From: Clostridium thailandense
Lineage (GTDB): Bacteria; Bacillota; Clostridia; Clostridiales; Clostridiaceae
Length of the DNA: 64,000 nt
Reading direction: 5' to 3'
Assembly: GCF_019207025.1 (NCBI RefSeq)
Contig: NZ_JAEEGC010000054.1
Span: forward strand, 1 to 64,000
The notes under the pieces are model-generated. The model was not told where the DNA came from. It ran no database searches and saw only the letters and a program-made list of their open reading frames with translations. The number at the start of each line of letters is the position of its first letter. Positions within the stretch are counted from its first letter, which is position 1. A program made the translations under genes and the position numbers. Positions 44,886-53,658 of this stretch are shown here, one piece after another.

Positions 44886-45677
44886 TTATATTTTTTTAGT
44901 TACTCTTCCGGCAAGAGCACTATAAGAGTACAAAAGTACTGCTATAGCATAAGAATTTATAATAGTCATAACCAGTGTTTCTACTATTCTAGGAACCCAT
45001 AACACCATAAATCCTTTAGCAGCAAGTGCTGGTGTGAATGTTAGTATAAAATAAGTATTCATAGTTGACACTAGTATTCCTGATACACCTATAGAAATAA
45101 TTAATTTAAAAAAGTTACTATAAACATAACTGTAATTACTGTTGTTATTTCTATTTATTATATTGTTTATTATAAGAAGAGCAAATCCTATAGCTCCAAT
45201 CAGTATAAGTCCAACACCAAGATATTGAGCCTTTTTACCCATAAACATAAGCATTTTTCCTAAATATGAGCTATGCATAGTTGTAATTATTAATGTGTTA
45301 AAAATTCCTATTAAAGTTAATAAAGTGAAGAAAATAATATAATATTTTTTTAAGTTTTCAATTGAAACATCTTTAATCTTTTTCCAAATTAAAGCTGGTA
45401 AAAATCCGGCTAAAATGTTAGTTAAAGTAAATACTGGTATATAGGCACCCATAGGCATTATAATTGTACCAAGTATGTCCACTATACCTCCAGCGGCTGC
45501 ACCGTATAGAGGTCCAAAAAGTAGACCGGGAAGTATATAGAAAATTGCACCAAAACTTACCCTCATAGTAAGAACTCCACCAGCAGTAATCATTATAGAG
45601 AAAGATCTTAACACTACTGATATACTTATGCACATAGCTGTAGTTACAAGAAACTTTGTATTCATCTTATTTTTCAT
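44886..45677 (-). CDS. folT: ECF transporter folate-type S component
   Basis: A 263-residue membrane protein that binds a vitamin and pairs with the shared ECF energy module. It begins MNTKFLVTTAMCISISVVLRSFSI and has the ECF S-component segments RVSFGAIFYILPGLLFGPLYGAAAGGIVDILGTIIMPMGAYIPVFTLTNILAGFLPALI. It is longer than usual FolT (about 170-190 aa) because of extra hydrophobic segments in the middle. The upstream THF riboswitch makes folate the likely substrate. No ECF ATPase is in the window. Confidence 0.88.
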   Translation of the reverse strand: MKNKMNTKFLVTTAMCISISVVLRSFSIMITAGGVLTMRVSFGAIFYILPGLLFGPLYGAAAGGIVDILGTIIMPMGAYIPVFTLTNILAGFLPALIWKKIKDVSIENLKKYYIIFFTLLTLIGIFNTLIITTMHSSYLGKMLMFMGKKAQYLGVGLILIGAIGFALLIINNIINRNNNSNYSYVYSNFFKLIISIGVSGILVSTMNTYFILTFTPALAAKGFMVLWVPRIVETLVMTIINSYAIAVLLYSYSALAGRVTKKI

Positions 45678-45746
45678 TTCATTATCTCCCTATATAATAA
45701 TATTTTGATAAGATGTATAGGTTTTCATTTCTGAATAAAACAACAC

Positions 45747-45790
45747 CTCTTTTCTCTTTAATGTGTGTCACATTAAAGAGAAAAGAGGTA
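45747..45790 (-). terminator. Perfect terminator hairpin in the folT leader
   Basis: Read on the minus strand, ACCTCTTTTCTCTTTAATGTG pairs perfectly over 21 bp with its complement across a three-base loop, followed by TTGTTTTATTC. Its 5' arm (TCTCTTTAATGT) can also pair with ACATTAAAGAGA just after the THF aptamer, giving an alternative antiterminator. Confidence 0.85.
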
Positions 45791-45816
45791 TATAAATACA
45801 AAATCTCTTTAATGTA

Positions 45817-45910
45817 ACAGTGGAAGCAATATTGTATCATAAGTTTTAAACTTTTCGTTTAGAGACAACCTCCCATTCTCTAACACTTAATGCACAATAT
45901 TTACTCTGCT
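45817..45910 (-). promoter_or_regulatory. Tetrahydrofolate (THF) riboswitch
   Basis: On the minus strand the leader reads AGAGTAAATATTGTGCATTAAGTGTT, GAATGGGAGGTTGTC, ACGAAAAG and ends ATACAATATTGCTTCCACTG. These segments match the THF-riboswitch conserved pieces (AGAGTA, TTAAGTGT, GAATGGGANGT, ACGAAG, TTGNATCC-type end) from memory. It stands before a folate transporter gene with a terminator between, a usual arrangement in Firmicutes. Confidence 0.8.
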
Positions 45911-45921
45911 ACTTTATTTAA

Positions 45922-45950
45922 ATTATACAAAAGTTGTATAGGTATGTCTA
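45922..45950 (-). promoter_or_regulatory. folT promoter
   Basis: TAGACA (45945-45950) and TATAAT (45922-45927) on the minus strand are 17 bases apart. Transcription would start just before the THF aptamer. The remaining 45951-46234 stretch is AT-rich with nothing else evident. Confidence 0.65.
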
Positions 45951-46234
45951 TGATTTTTTACAAGAATCACCAATACTTTCAAAAAATATTTTGTATGACT
46001 TATTGTGTCATAAAGTTGTAAGTTTTACATGAAAAATTATAACTTTATTGGATATATGTCCAATATAACTATATTTTTTCTGTAAATAATTGAAATAAGA
46101 TTAGAAAATATGTTGAGATTAATACTGATAATAATGTTGCTAAGTGAGAATTCATATGCTATGCTACAAATGTTTAAAACAATTACTATTCTTGTAATTT
46201 TCTACAATAATAAAAAGAAAAGAGGTGAGTTTTA

Positions 46235-46294
46235 GTGAGAGGTGTTACTTATCGTATTCTCTTACTAAAGATAACTTATGATACTAAAAAATAA
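46235..46294 (+). CDS. 19-residue leader ORF overlapping the response regulator
   Basis: A GTG after AAGAGGTGAGTTTTA opens MRGVTYRILLLKITYDTKK and stop, overlapping the start of the regulator gene at 46278 by 17 bases. The regulator itself has a poor ribosome site, so its translation may be coupled to this small frame. It could also be chance. Confidence 0.35.
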   Translation: MRGVTYRILLLKITYDTKK

Positions 46295-46964
46295 TGATAA
46301 TATAACTATTCTTATAGTTGATGATGAAATAAGCATAGTACAATTTATACAAATGGGGTTGGAGGACGAAGGCTTTAAGGTTTACACTGCTTATAATGGA
46401 ATCGATGCAGTAAGGTTAGCAAAAGAAGTGAATCCTCATGTAATTATTTTAGACATTATGATGCCTGGAATGAATGGATATGAGGTATGCACAGAACTTA
46501 AAAAAAGCATTAAAACTTCAATTATAATGCTAACAGCTAAGGATGATGTAGATGATAGGGTTTTAGGTTTGAATCTAGGTGCTGATGATTATATGTTAAA
46601 GCCTTTTAGTTTTAAGGAATTAGTAGCTCGTATTAATGCAAGAGTGAGAAATAGTTTTCCTGAACTCACGAGTACAACTTATGTTGGCAACTTCTGCATC
46701 GATGATGGAGCTCATGAAATTTCTTTTAATAATGAAGTATTGCAACTATCACCAACAGAATACAATTTATTGAGGTATCTACTAATAAATAATGGCATGG
46801 TTTTGAGTAAATCAATGATTATAGAAAAGGTTTGGGGAATTGACTTTAATGGAGAAGAAAATATTGTTGAAGTATATATAAGATATTTAAGAGATAAGAT
46901 TGGAGATAAAGAGCATAGTATTATTAAAACAGTAAGAGGTCTTGGATATAAGGTGGTAGTATAA
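46278..46964 (+). CDS. OmpR-family response regulator
   Basis: A 228-residue two-component regulator. The receiver domain shows ILIVDDE, the phosphorylation Asp in VIILDIMMPGMNG, TA in IIMLTAKDD and Lys in DDYMLKPFSF. The C-terminal winged helix (from about 130) includes LSPTEYNLLRYLLINNGMVLSKSMIIEKVW and VEVYIRYLRDKIGD. It is two bases from the histidine kinase gene. The target genes are unknown. Confidence 0.95.
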   Translation: MILKNNDNITILIVDDEISIVQFIQMGLEDEGFKVYTAYNGIDAVRLAKEVNPHVIILDIMMPGMNGYEVCTELKKSIKTSIIMLTAKDDVDDRVLGLNLGADDYMLKPFSFKELVARINARVRNSFPELTSTTYVGNFCIDDGAHEISFNNEVLQLSPTEYNLLRYLLINNGMVLSKSMIIEKVWGIDFNGEENIVEVYIRYLRDKIGDKEHSIIKTVRGLGYKVVV

Positions 46965-46966
46965 TA

Positions 46967-48424
46967 ATGAAATTTAAAAACAGATTCAAGATAAAGAGTT
47001 TAAGATGGAAGCTTTTAATTCGTTTGTTTTTACTCTTAATACTTTTGCTAGTTATCATGGAAACATCTCAATATGTAATTTTAAGTCACTATTTATCTAG
47101 AGGAAAAGAACAACTATTGGAATCTCGTATTCATAATACTGATCCACATAAATTTCTAGAACTACATTCTGAAGAAGATTTAAAAAATAGTGCAAAAGAA
47201 ATCATAAAGAGAAGTATTGATATGGAAATAGGAATATCTATTATAGATAAAGATGGAGAGGTTATAGAGCAAGGCATTAAAAGTAGAGACAATGCTTTGG
47301 TTCCAAATCTTGGCAAAGAAGATTATAAAAGAAAGCTCAATGAAAAGGGAAATCTAGAAGGATTTATAATAGTTAAAGATATGAACGATAATGATACGAT
47401 AGTTATCTTTCGCAAAATAGGTGATGAACAATCACCTATTGGTTTGATACAAGCAAGTACATCAATGGAACCTATAGAAAGTATATTGCACCGACAATTA
47501 TATATATATTTGTTTGCTTCAATCTTAATATTAATTATAGGAAGTTTGCTTGGGAGAACAGTACTGAATTATACTTTAAAACCATTGTATAATGTGACAA
47601 ATGCTGTAGAAGAAGTTACAGTGGGACAGCTAGATATGCGTCTTCCAGTAAATAGTGGGCAACTTGAAATAGATAAACTATCCATTGCTTTTAATAATAT
47701 GCTCAGTCATATAGAAGAATCTTTTGAAAAGGAACAATATATTACAGAAAAGATGCGTCAATTTATTTCTGATGCATCCCATGAATTAAGAACGCCGCTA
47801 ACATCTATACATGGTTTTGTAGAAGTATTGCTAAGAGGTGCAGCTAAAGACGAAAAAAAATTGAACTTGGCGCTAAATACGATACTAATGGAAAGTGAAA
47901 GGCTAAGTACCTTGGTAAATAATCTGTTATTATTAACTAGATTAGACAAAAAGAATTCGGTAAAAATGAAGACAGAGAATATTGGTGACATCATAAAAGA
48001 AATACATCCTCAGTTAAATATAATCGCAGGAAAAAGAAAAATTCAACTACATATAAAAGATGAGCTATCTATTTTGGTAAATAAAGATCAAATTAAGCAG
48101 GTTATCTTTAATCTGGTTCAAAATTCTATAATGCATACAGATGCCGAAAATGGAGTTATTGACATACTTGTAAATAAAATAGCTGAAGAAGAAGGTTTTT
48201 TGGGAGTAATAGAAGTTGCAGATAACGGTGTTGGCATTTCTGAGGACAACTTAAACAAGATATTTGATAGATTTTTTAGAATAGAGTCTCATAGATCTAG
48301 AGAACAAGGTGGATATGGCCTAGGGCTTGCAATTGTTAAGTCAATAGTAGATGGTCATAATGGAAAAATTAAAGTAACCAGTAAACTTGGAAAAGGAACC
48401 ACATTTTATATATATTTTAAATAA
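46967..48424 (+). CDS. Sensor histidine kinase
   Basis: A 485-residue membrane kinase, partner of the upstream regulator. TM1 is at about 15-37 (LLIRLFLLLILLLVIMETSQ), the extracellular domain is about 38-175, TM2 at about 178-200, then HAMP (TLKPLYNVTNAVEEVTVGQLDMRL). HisKA has FISDASHELRTPLTSIHGFVEVL, and HATPase has NLVQNSIMHT, VADNGVGISED and GGYGLGLAIVKSIVDGHNG. All catalytic boxes are intact. It ends at a terminator. Confidence 0.95.
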   Translation: MKFKNRFKIKSLRWKLLIRLFLLLILLLVIMETSQYVILSHYLSRGKEQLLESRIHNTDPHKFLELHSEEDLKNSAKEIIKRSIDMEIGISIIDKDGEVIEQGIKSRDNALVPNLGKEDYKRKLNEKGNLEGFIIVKDMNDNDTIVIFRKIGDEQSPIGLIQASTSMEPIESILHRQLYIYLFASILILIIGSLLGRTVLNYTLKPLYNVTNAVEEVTVGQLDMRLPVNSGQLEIDKLSIAFNNMLSHIEESFEKEQYITEKMRQFISDASHELRTPLTSIHGFVEVLLRGAAKDEKKLNLALNTILMESERLSTLVNNLLLLTRLDKKNSVKMKTENIGDIIKEIHPQLNIIAGKRKIQLHIKDELSILVNKDQIKQVIFNLVQNSIMHTDAENGVIDILVNKIAEEEGFLGVIEVADNGVGISEDNLNKIFDRFFRIESHRSREQGGYGLGLAIVKSIVDGHNGKIKVTSKLGKGTTFYIYFK

Positions 48425-48456
48425 AAACTTCAGAAGTTTATCTGAAGTTTTTATTT
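48423..48456 (+). terminator. Terminator after the kinase gene
   Basis: AAAAACTTCAGA / TCTGAAGTTTTT with a six-base loop, followed by ATTT. Confidence 0.85.
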
Positions 48457-48519
48457 AAAAATTCTTCAATGTAAATTATAATTATTCAAATGGACTTTTT
48501 TGTTAATAAAATCTATAAA

Positions 48520-48547
48520 TTGACAAAAAAGAATAAAATGATATAAT
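48520..48547 (+). promoter_or_regulatory. Promoter of the TetR-CheA operon
   Basis: TTGACA (48520-48525) and TATAAT (48542-48547), both perfect, are 16 bases apart. The TetR gene starts 45 bases downstream. Confidence 0.85.
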
Positions 48548-48558
48548 TAGAAACAATA

Positions 48559-48576
48559 GGAGTAAGTATTTACTCC
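48559..48576 (+). promoter_or_regulatory. Palindromic operator of the TetR gene
   Basis: GGAGTAAGTATTTACTCC is a perfect 7-bp inverted repeat (GGAGTAA / TTACTCC) placed over the expected transcription start. Position and symmetry fit autorepression by the adjacent TetR-type regulator. Confidence 0.7.
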
Positions 48577-48592
48577 ATGTGGAGGTAATGAA

Positions 48593-49186
48593 ATGGATGT
48601 ATCATTAATACATAGAAAAGAAGGTATAGTACTTTCAACTATTGAAGCAATAAATGAAGTTGGTATTCAAAACCTTTCTACTAAAATAATTGCTAAGCAT
48701 GAAGGAGTATCAGAAGGAACTTTATTTAGACACTTTAAAAGTAAAACAGACATTATGATTTCGGTACTTAATCATTTTAGCCAATTTGATGATGCAATTA
48801 TTGAAGCAAGTAGGAATTTAGCTTTAAATCCAATAGAGACAATAAAATATTTCGTAAATGCTTATGTTGAATATTACGAAAATTATCCAGCAATAACTGC
48901 TTTAGTACAAGTATATGACAGTTTACTCGCAGATATTGAATTGAGAGATAAGGTACGAGACATAATAGAAAAAAGATCTGGCTTTATGCTCGATACAATT
49001 AAAAAGGCTCAAGCAGAGAAGCTTATCAAACAAGATATAGACTGTGAAGATGTAGAAGATTTAATCCTTGGTGGAACCAGGAGCATATGCTTAAAATGGA
49101 GAATGAGTAAATACAATTTTTCTATTAAAAATAGAACCTTATCTATGCTTAACATGATCTTGGATCAAATTGTTTTTAATAAATAG
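48593..49186 (+). CDS. TetR-family transcriptional regulator
   Basis: A 197-residue dimeric repressor type. The N-terminal HTH is IVLSTIEAINEVGIQNLSTKIIAKHEGVSEGTLFRHFKSKTDIMISVL (residues about 12-60). The C-terminal ligand domain (65-195) is unassigned. It is the first gene of a chemosensory operon, 12 bases from cheA, and a palindromic operator lies under its promoter. A TetR regulator at the head of a chemosensory cluster suggests the pathway responds to a small molecule. Confidence 0.93.
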   Translation: MDVSLIHRKEGIVLSTIEAINEVGIQNLSTKIIAKHEGVSEGTLFRHFKSKTDIMISVLNHFSQFDDAIIEASRNLALNPIETIKYFVNAYVEYYENYPAITALVQVYDSLLADIELRDKVRDIIEKRSGFMLDTIKKAQAEKLIKQDIDCEDVEDLILGGTRSICLKWRMSKYNFSIKNRTLSMLNMILDQIVFNK

Positions 49187-49198
49187 GAGGTGATAGTT

Positions 49199-51244
49199 TT
49201 GGCAGAGCAGTATGTTAACGATCCAATGTTGGAGGTTTTCATTTTTGAAACCTCTCAACAATTAGAGCAGCTTGAACAGTGTGTTATTAACAGTGAGGCA
49301 GATAAAGAATACTCTAGCGATACAATTAACGAAATTTTTAGAATTATGCATACTATAAAAAGCTCATCAGCAATGATGCTATTTAATAATATTTCAAAAG
49401 TAGCACACTCAACAGAGGATTTATTCTATTTTATTCGCGAAGGTAAAGCTAAAAATATAGATAAGTCAAGTTTGTGTGATTTGGTACTTGAAAGTATAGA
49501 TTTCATAAAGATAGAATTAGAGAAAATTAAGAACAGAGATAACGCTGATGGTTTAGAGGACTCACTTATCGAAAATATTACTAATTATCTTGAAGTCTTG
49601 AAGCAAAATAATAATATAACAGTTCCTTTAGAGACTAATGAATCAACAGAAAAACAATTTTATATACCTGCGAACAAGCTTATGCAGAAAGTGAAAAATA
49701 ATATGTTTAAGGCTGAAATCTTTTTTCAAGATGGATGTGAAATGGAGAATATAAGGGCTTTTACAGTAATACATAATTTAAAGGATATTACAGATGACTT
49801 TTATTATATACCAGAAGATATCATTGAAAATAATGATAGTTGCGAGGCTATAAGAAAAGAAGGATTTAAAATATATTTAAGAACCGATAAAATTTATAAG
49901 GATATAGAAAATTTTTTAGAGCAGATTACTTTTCTAGACAGATCAAAGTTAACCCAATTAGAGAACGAAGAGGAATACTACAATAATAAAAATCACAGCA
50001 CTCTAGATAGAACAATTAAAATTCCTGAGGCTCATGATAACATATCAGAAAAAGAAATACAAAGCATATCAAATAATCAAACTCAGAGTATTATAAGTGT
50101 AAATGTAGGAAAACTGGACAAACTTATGGATTTAGTTGGAGAACTAGTAATTGCAGAGGCTATGGTAACTCAAAATACTGATCTTGCTGGATTAACTTTA
50201 GATAACTTTCATAAGGCATCAGGGCAGTTAAACAAAATAACTAGTGAAATTCAGGATATGGTAATGTCTATAAGAATGGTTCCAATTGGCAACACGCTCT
50301 TAAAAATGAACAGAATTATAAGAGATATGAGTAAAAAACTTGGTAAGGAGATTCATCTCGACATAATTGGCGAGGATACTGAGGTTGATAAGAATGTTAT
50401 AGAGCATATAGGTGATCCGCTTATGCATATTATAAGAAATGCTGTTGACCATGGGATAGAGACTGTAGAGGAAAGAATAGCAGCAGGTAAGAAAGTGTCA
50501 GGAACTATAACTTTAGAGGCTAAAAATGAGGGCAGTGAAGTTCTTATAATTATAAAAGATGATGGAAGAGGATTAAATAAAGATAAAATAATTTTTAAAG
50601 CCATGCAGAGCGATTTGCTTCAAAAATCACCAGAAGATATGAGTGACAAAGAGATATTTAATCTTATATTTCTCCCAGGTTTTTCAACGAAAGATAAAGT
50701 AACAGAATTTTCTGGTAGAGGGGTAGGCATGGATGTAGTTATTAAAAATATCGAGGCAATAGGCGGTATCATACAGACAGATAGTATAGAAGGAAAAGGA
50801 ACAACAATAACTCTAAAAATTCCTTTAACTCTAGCTATTATTGATGGAATGAATATAAAGGTAGGAAAGTCGCGTTATACACTTCCTATAGTTTCAATAA
50901 AGCAGTCCTTTAGACCAAAGGAAAATGATGTATTTAAAGATCCAGACGGAAATGAAATGATTATGATTAGAGGAAAGTGTTATCCAATATTAAGATTACA
51001 TAAGTTTTATAAAGTTAAGACTGAAGTAACTGATATGCAGCAAGGTATTATCATAGTAGTAGAAAATGAAAGTAAAACTGTATGTATTTTTGTAGATGAG
51101 CTTATTGGAAAGCAACAGGTAGTGGTAAAACCAATACCTAATTATATTAATAATATAAAAAAAATAAAAGGACTTGCAGGGTGCACCTTGTTAGGTGATG
51201 GAAGCATAAGTCTTATACTTGCTGTTAATGATTTGATAGGTTAA
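49199..51244 (+). CDS. cheA: Chemotaxis histidine kinase CheA
   Basis: A 681-residue CheA. The P1 HPt domain has IMHTIKSSSAMM with phospho-His51. The P2 region about 155-245 is divergent. P3 dimerisation begins SVNVGKLDKLMDLVGELVIAEAM (near 300). The P4 ATPase has HIIRNAVDHGIE, DDGRGLNKDKI and FSGRGVGMDVV, and P5 (from about 545) is CheW-like. The TTG at 49199 is six to seven bases after AGGAGGTGA; a GTG nine bases upstream is inside that ribosome site. The operon also encodes CheW, a receptor, CheB and receivers, but no CheR or CheC. Confidence 0.95.
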   Translation: MAEQYVNDPMLEVFIFETSQQLEQLEQCVINSEADKEYSSDTINEIFRIMHTIKSSSAMMLFNNISKVAHSTEDLFYFIREGKAKNIDKSSLCDLVLESIDFIKIELEKIKNRDNADGLEDSLIENITNYLEVLKQNNNITVPLETNESTEKQFYIPANKLMQKVKNNMFKAEIFFQDGCEMENIRAFTVIHNLKDITDDFYYIPEDIIENNDSCEAIRKEGFKIYLRTDKIYKDIENFLEQITFLDRSKLTQLENEEEYYNNKNHSTLDRTIKIPEAHDNISEKEIQSISNNQTQSIISVNVGKLDKLMDLVGELVIAEAMVTQNTDLAGLTLDNFHKASGQLNKITSEIQDMVMSIRMVPIGNTLLKMNRIIRDMSKKLGKEIHLDIIGEDTEVDKNVIEHIGDPLMHIIRNAVDHGIETVEERIAAGKKVSGTITLEAKNEGSEVLIIIKDDGRGLNKDKIIFKAMQSDLLQKSPEDMSDKEIFNLIFLPGFSTKDKVTEFSGRGVGMDVVIKNIEAIGGIIQTDSIEGKGTTITLKIPLTLAIIDGMNIKVGKSRYTLPIVSIKQSFRPKENDVFKDPDGNEMIMIRGKCYPILRLHKFYKVKTEVTDMQQGIIIVVENESKTVCIFVDELIGKQQVVVKPIPNYINNIKKIKGLAGCTLLGDGSISLILAVNDLIG

Positions 51245-51305
51245 ATACGAAATAAGATTAACTGATGAAGAAAGTTTTGAAATTTCAAGAGAGGAGTAAA
51301 AATAT

Positions 51306-51791
51306 ATGCCTAATTCTAATGAGCAGTTATTAATAGATAATCGAGAAGATACTCAGAAGGGGAGATTTTTAACCTTTACTCTAGGAAGTGAAGCTTACGG
51401 AATAGAAATTAAATATGTCACTGAAATAATAGGTGTTCAAGAAATAACCGAAGTTCCGGAATTACCGGGATACATAAGAGGGATTATTAACCTGAGAGGA
51501 AAAATAATACCAGTTATGGATGTAAGATTGAGGTTTGGAAAGGAATTTAAAGAATATAATGATAGGACTTGTGTAATTGTTATAGATATTCAGGATATCT
51601 CAGTAGGACTTATAGTAGACAATGTTTCAGAAGTTATATCAATACAGGAACAGGATATAGTAGCACCACCTGATTTAAATAAAGGAAGTGGCAATAAATA
51701 TATAAAAGGCATAGGAAAAGTAGGAAGTAAAGTTAAACTTTTATTGGATTGCAAAAAGTTACTCACTGATGACGAAATTTTAAGTTTGTAA
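51306..51791 (+). CDS. cheW: Chemotaxis coupling protein CheW
   Basis: A 161-residue coupling protein linking receptors to CheA. Family motifs are FLTFTLGSEAYGIEIKYVTEIIG, LPGYIRGIINLRGKIIPVMDVRLRFG and VGLIVDNVSEVISI. AGAGGAG precedes the ATG. It lies between cheA and the receptor gene in the same operon. Confidence 0.96.
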   Translation: MPNSNEQLLIDNREDTQKGRFLTFTLGSEAYGIEIKYVTEIIGVQEITEVPELPGYIRGIINLRGKIIPVMDVRLRFGKEFKEYNDRTCVIVIDIQDISVGLIVDNVSEVISIQEQDIVAPPDLNKGSGNKYIKGIGKVGSKVKLLLDCKKLLTDDEILSL

Positions 51792-51821
51792 AATTAATAC
51801 AAATTTACAGGAGGAATTATT

Positions 51822-53543
51822 ATGAAATGGTTCAGTAATTTAAAGATAAAAACTAAGTTAATATCAAGTTTTATAGTTGTGGCTATTTTTACTGCGGTAG
51901 TTGGGGCAGTGGGAATTAGTAGTATGGGGAAAATAAATAAGAGATCAATTGAAATGTATACAAATAATTTTAAGCCAATTACTAATCTTACGAAAGTACA
52001 AAAAAATTTACAGTATATCCGTTCAAATTTTTTATTAATGACTTATGAGAAAGATGGAACTAAGCTGCAAGAACGAATTGATGAGATAGCGAAATGGACA
52101 GATGAGAATACAAAAGCATTGACTGATTATGAAAAAGGTATTATAACTCAAGAAGAAAAAGATATGGATGCCGAGTTAAATAACAACTTAATTCCATATA
52201 GACAGATCCGTTCAGATGTTATAAAGTTACTTCAAGCTGGTAAAATTGCTGAAGCAGATGCAAAGATTAATGAATTTGCAAAAGCAAGAGAAAAGGTTGA
52301 GACGGTAATTGAAAAACTCATAGAATTAAATAAAAAGTATGCTGTGGAAGCTAATAATTCAAATGAAGCAAACTTTAAAAGTCAAACTATCATAATGATA
52401 ATAATTATCGCAGTAAGTACAGGACTTGCTGTACTGCTAGGGCTAATGATTGCTAGTATTATAAGCAAACCTTTAGTTAATTTGGTTGGATTAGCTAATA
52501 GAATAGCTGATGGTGATTTGAATATTGAAGTGGATGCAAAAACTAATGATGAAGTTGGTATTTTGAGCAAAGCTTTTGGTAAGATGTCAAATAATATTAA
52601 TAATGCTATGATAAATATAAGTGCTGCGTCTGAACAAGTAGCTTCTGGTGCAAAGCAGGTTTCTGATTCCAGTATGGCATTATCTCAAGGGGCTACAGAG
52701 CAAGCAAGTACAATAGAAGAATTGACTGCTTCTGTAGAAGAAATTTCTTCACATACTAGACAAAATGCGGATAATGCAAATGAAGCCAATGGATTAGCTG
52801 AAGTTGCCAAAGACAATGCAATTCAAGGCAATGGTCAGATGGAGGTAATGTTAAAAGCGATGGAAGAAATAAATGAATCCTCTGCCAATATATCTAAAAT
52901 TATAAAAGTTATAGATGAAATAGCATTTCAAACAAATATTCTTGCATTAAATGCAGCAGTTGAAGCAGCCAGAGCAGGGCAACATGGGAAAGGCTTTGCG
53001 GTGGTTGCAGAAGAAGTAAGAAACTTGGCAGCACGTTCAGCAAATGCAGCTAGAGAGACCACTGAGATGATCGAAAGTTCAATAAAGAAGGTTGAAGGTG
53101 GCACTAAGATAGCTGCTGATACAGCGGAGGCACTTAATAAAATTGTTAGAGATGTGGATAAGGTGGCTATGATAGTAAATGGCATTGCAGTTGCCTCAAA
53201 TGAACAAGCAGCAGGCGTTGATCAAATTAGTGAAGGTATTATACAGGTATCAGAAGTAGTTCAGGCAAATTCTTCAACTGCCGAAGAAAGTGCTGCAGCA
53301 AGTGAAGAGCTATCAAGTCAAGCTGAACTATTAAGGGATCAAGTAGCAAAGTTTAGATTGAAAAAAAATAATTATTCCTTTTATAATGGAATAGATGAAT
53401 TAAATCCAGAGTTATTAAGAGTTCTTGAAGATATGAAGGGGAATAGGAAAAGACAGAATCAAGAATTTAATGAAGAAGCAGCGGTTACTTCAACTAAGCC
53501 TAAGAATATATCATTAAGTGATGATGAATTTGGGAAATATTAG
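51822..53543 (+). CDS. Methyl-accepting chemotaxis protein
   Basis: A 573-residue receptor encoded next to CheA and CheW. TM1 is at about 10-32, a 4HB_MCP domain spans 33-185 (SMGKINKRSIEMYTNNFKPI), TM2 is at about 188-212, then HAMP and a signalling hairpin with EIAFQTNILALNAAVEAARAGQHGKGFAVVAEEVRNLAARSANAARET. The C-terminal 50 residues after the coil are polar and end LSDDEFGKY, without a CheR-tethering pentapeptide. AGGAGG precedes the ATG. It is the likely input of this pathway. Confidence 0.95.
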   Translation: MKWFSNLKIKTKLISSFIVVAIFTAVVGAVGISSMGKINKRSIEMYTNNFKPITNLTKVQKNLQYIRSNFLLMTYEKDGTKLQERIDEIAKWTDENTKALTDYEKGIITQEEKDMDAELNNNLIPYRQIRSDVIKLLQAGKIAEADAKINEFAKAREKVETVIEKLIELNKKYAVEANNSNEANFKSQTIIMIIIIAVSTGLAVLLGLMIASIISKPLVNLVGLANRIADGDLNIEVDAKTNDEVGILSKAFGKMSNNINNAMINISAASEQVASGAKQVSDSSMALSQGATEQASTIEELTASVEEISSHTRQNADNANEANGLAEVAKDNAIQGNGQMEVMLKAMEEINESSANISKIIKVIDEIAFQTNILALNAAVEAARAGQHGKGFAVVAEEVRNLAARSANAARETTEMIESSIKKVEGGTKIAADTAEALNKIVRDVDKVAMIVNGIAVASNEQAAGVDQISEGIIQVSEVVQANSSTAEESAAASEELSSQAELLRDQVAKFRLKKNNYSFYNGIDELNPELLRVLEDMKGNRKRQNQEFNEEAAVTSTKPKNISLSDDEFGKY

Positions 53544-53552
53544 AATTTGAAA

Positions 53553-53577
53553 TCAGAGAGTCTTTGGGACTCTCTCC
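53553..53577 (+). terminator. Hairpin after receptor gene
   Basis: GAGAGTC / GACTCTC with a five-base loop, not followed by a clear U-run. It may attenuate transcription into cheB or stabilise the upstream mRNA. Confidence 0.4.
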
Positions 53578-53658
53578 TAGTATTTATAGAGCGTAAAAAA
53601 TTGATTTGTATCTAATTGAGAAATAAGGGCTGCAGTTTACAGAAAGGAGTAGGAGATA

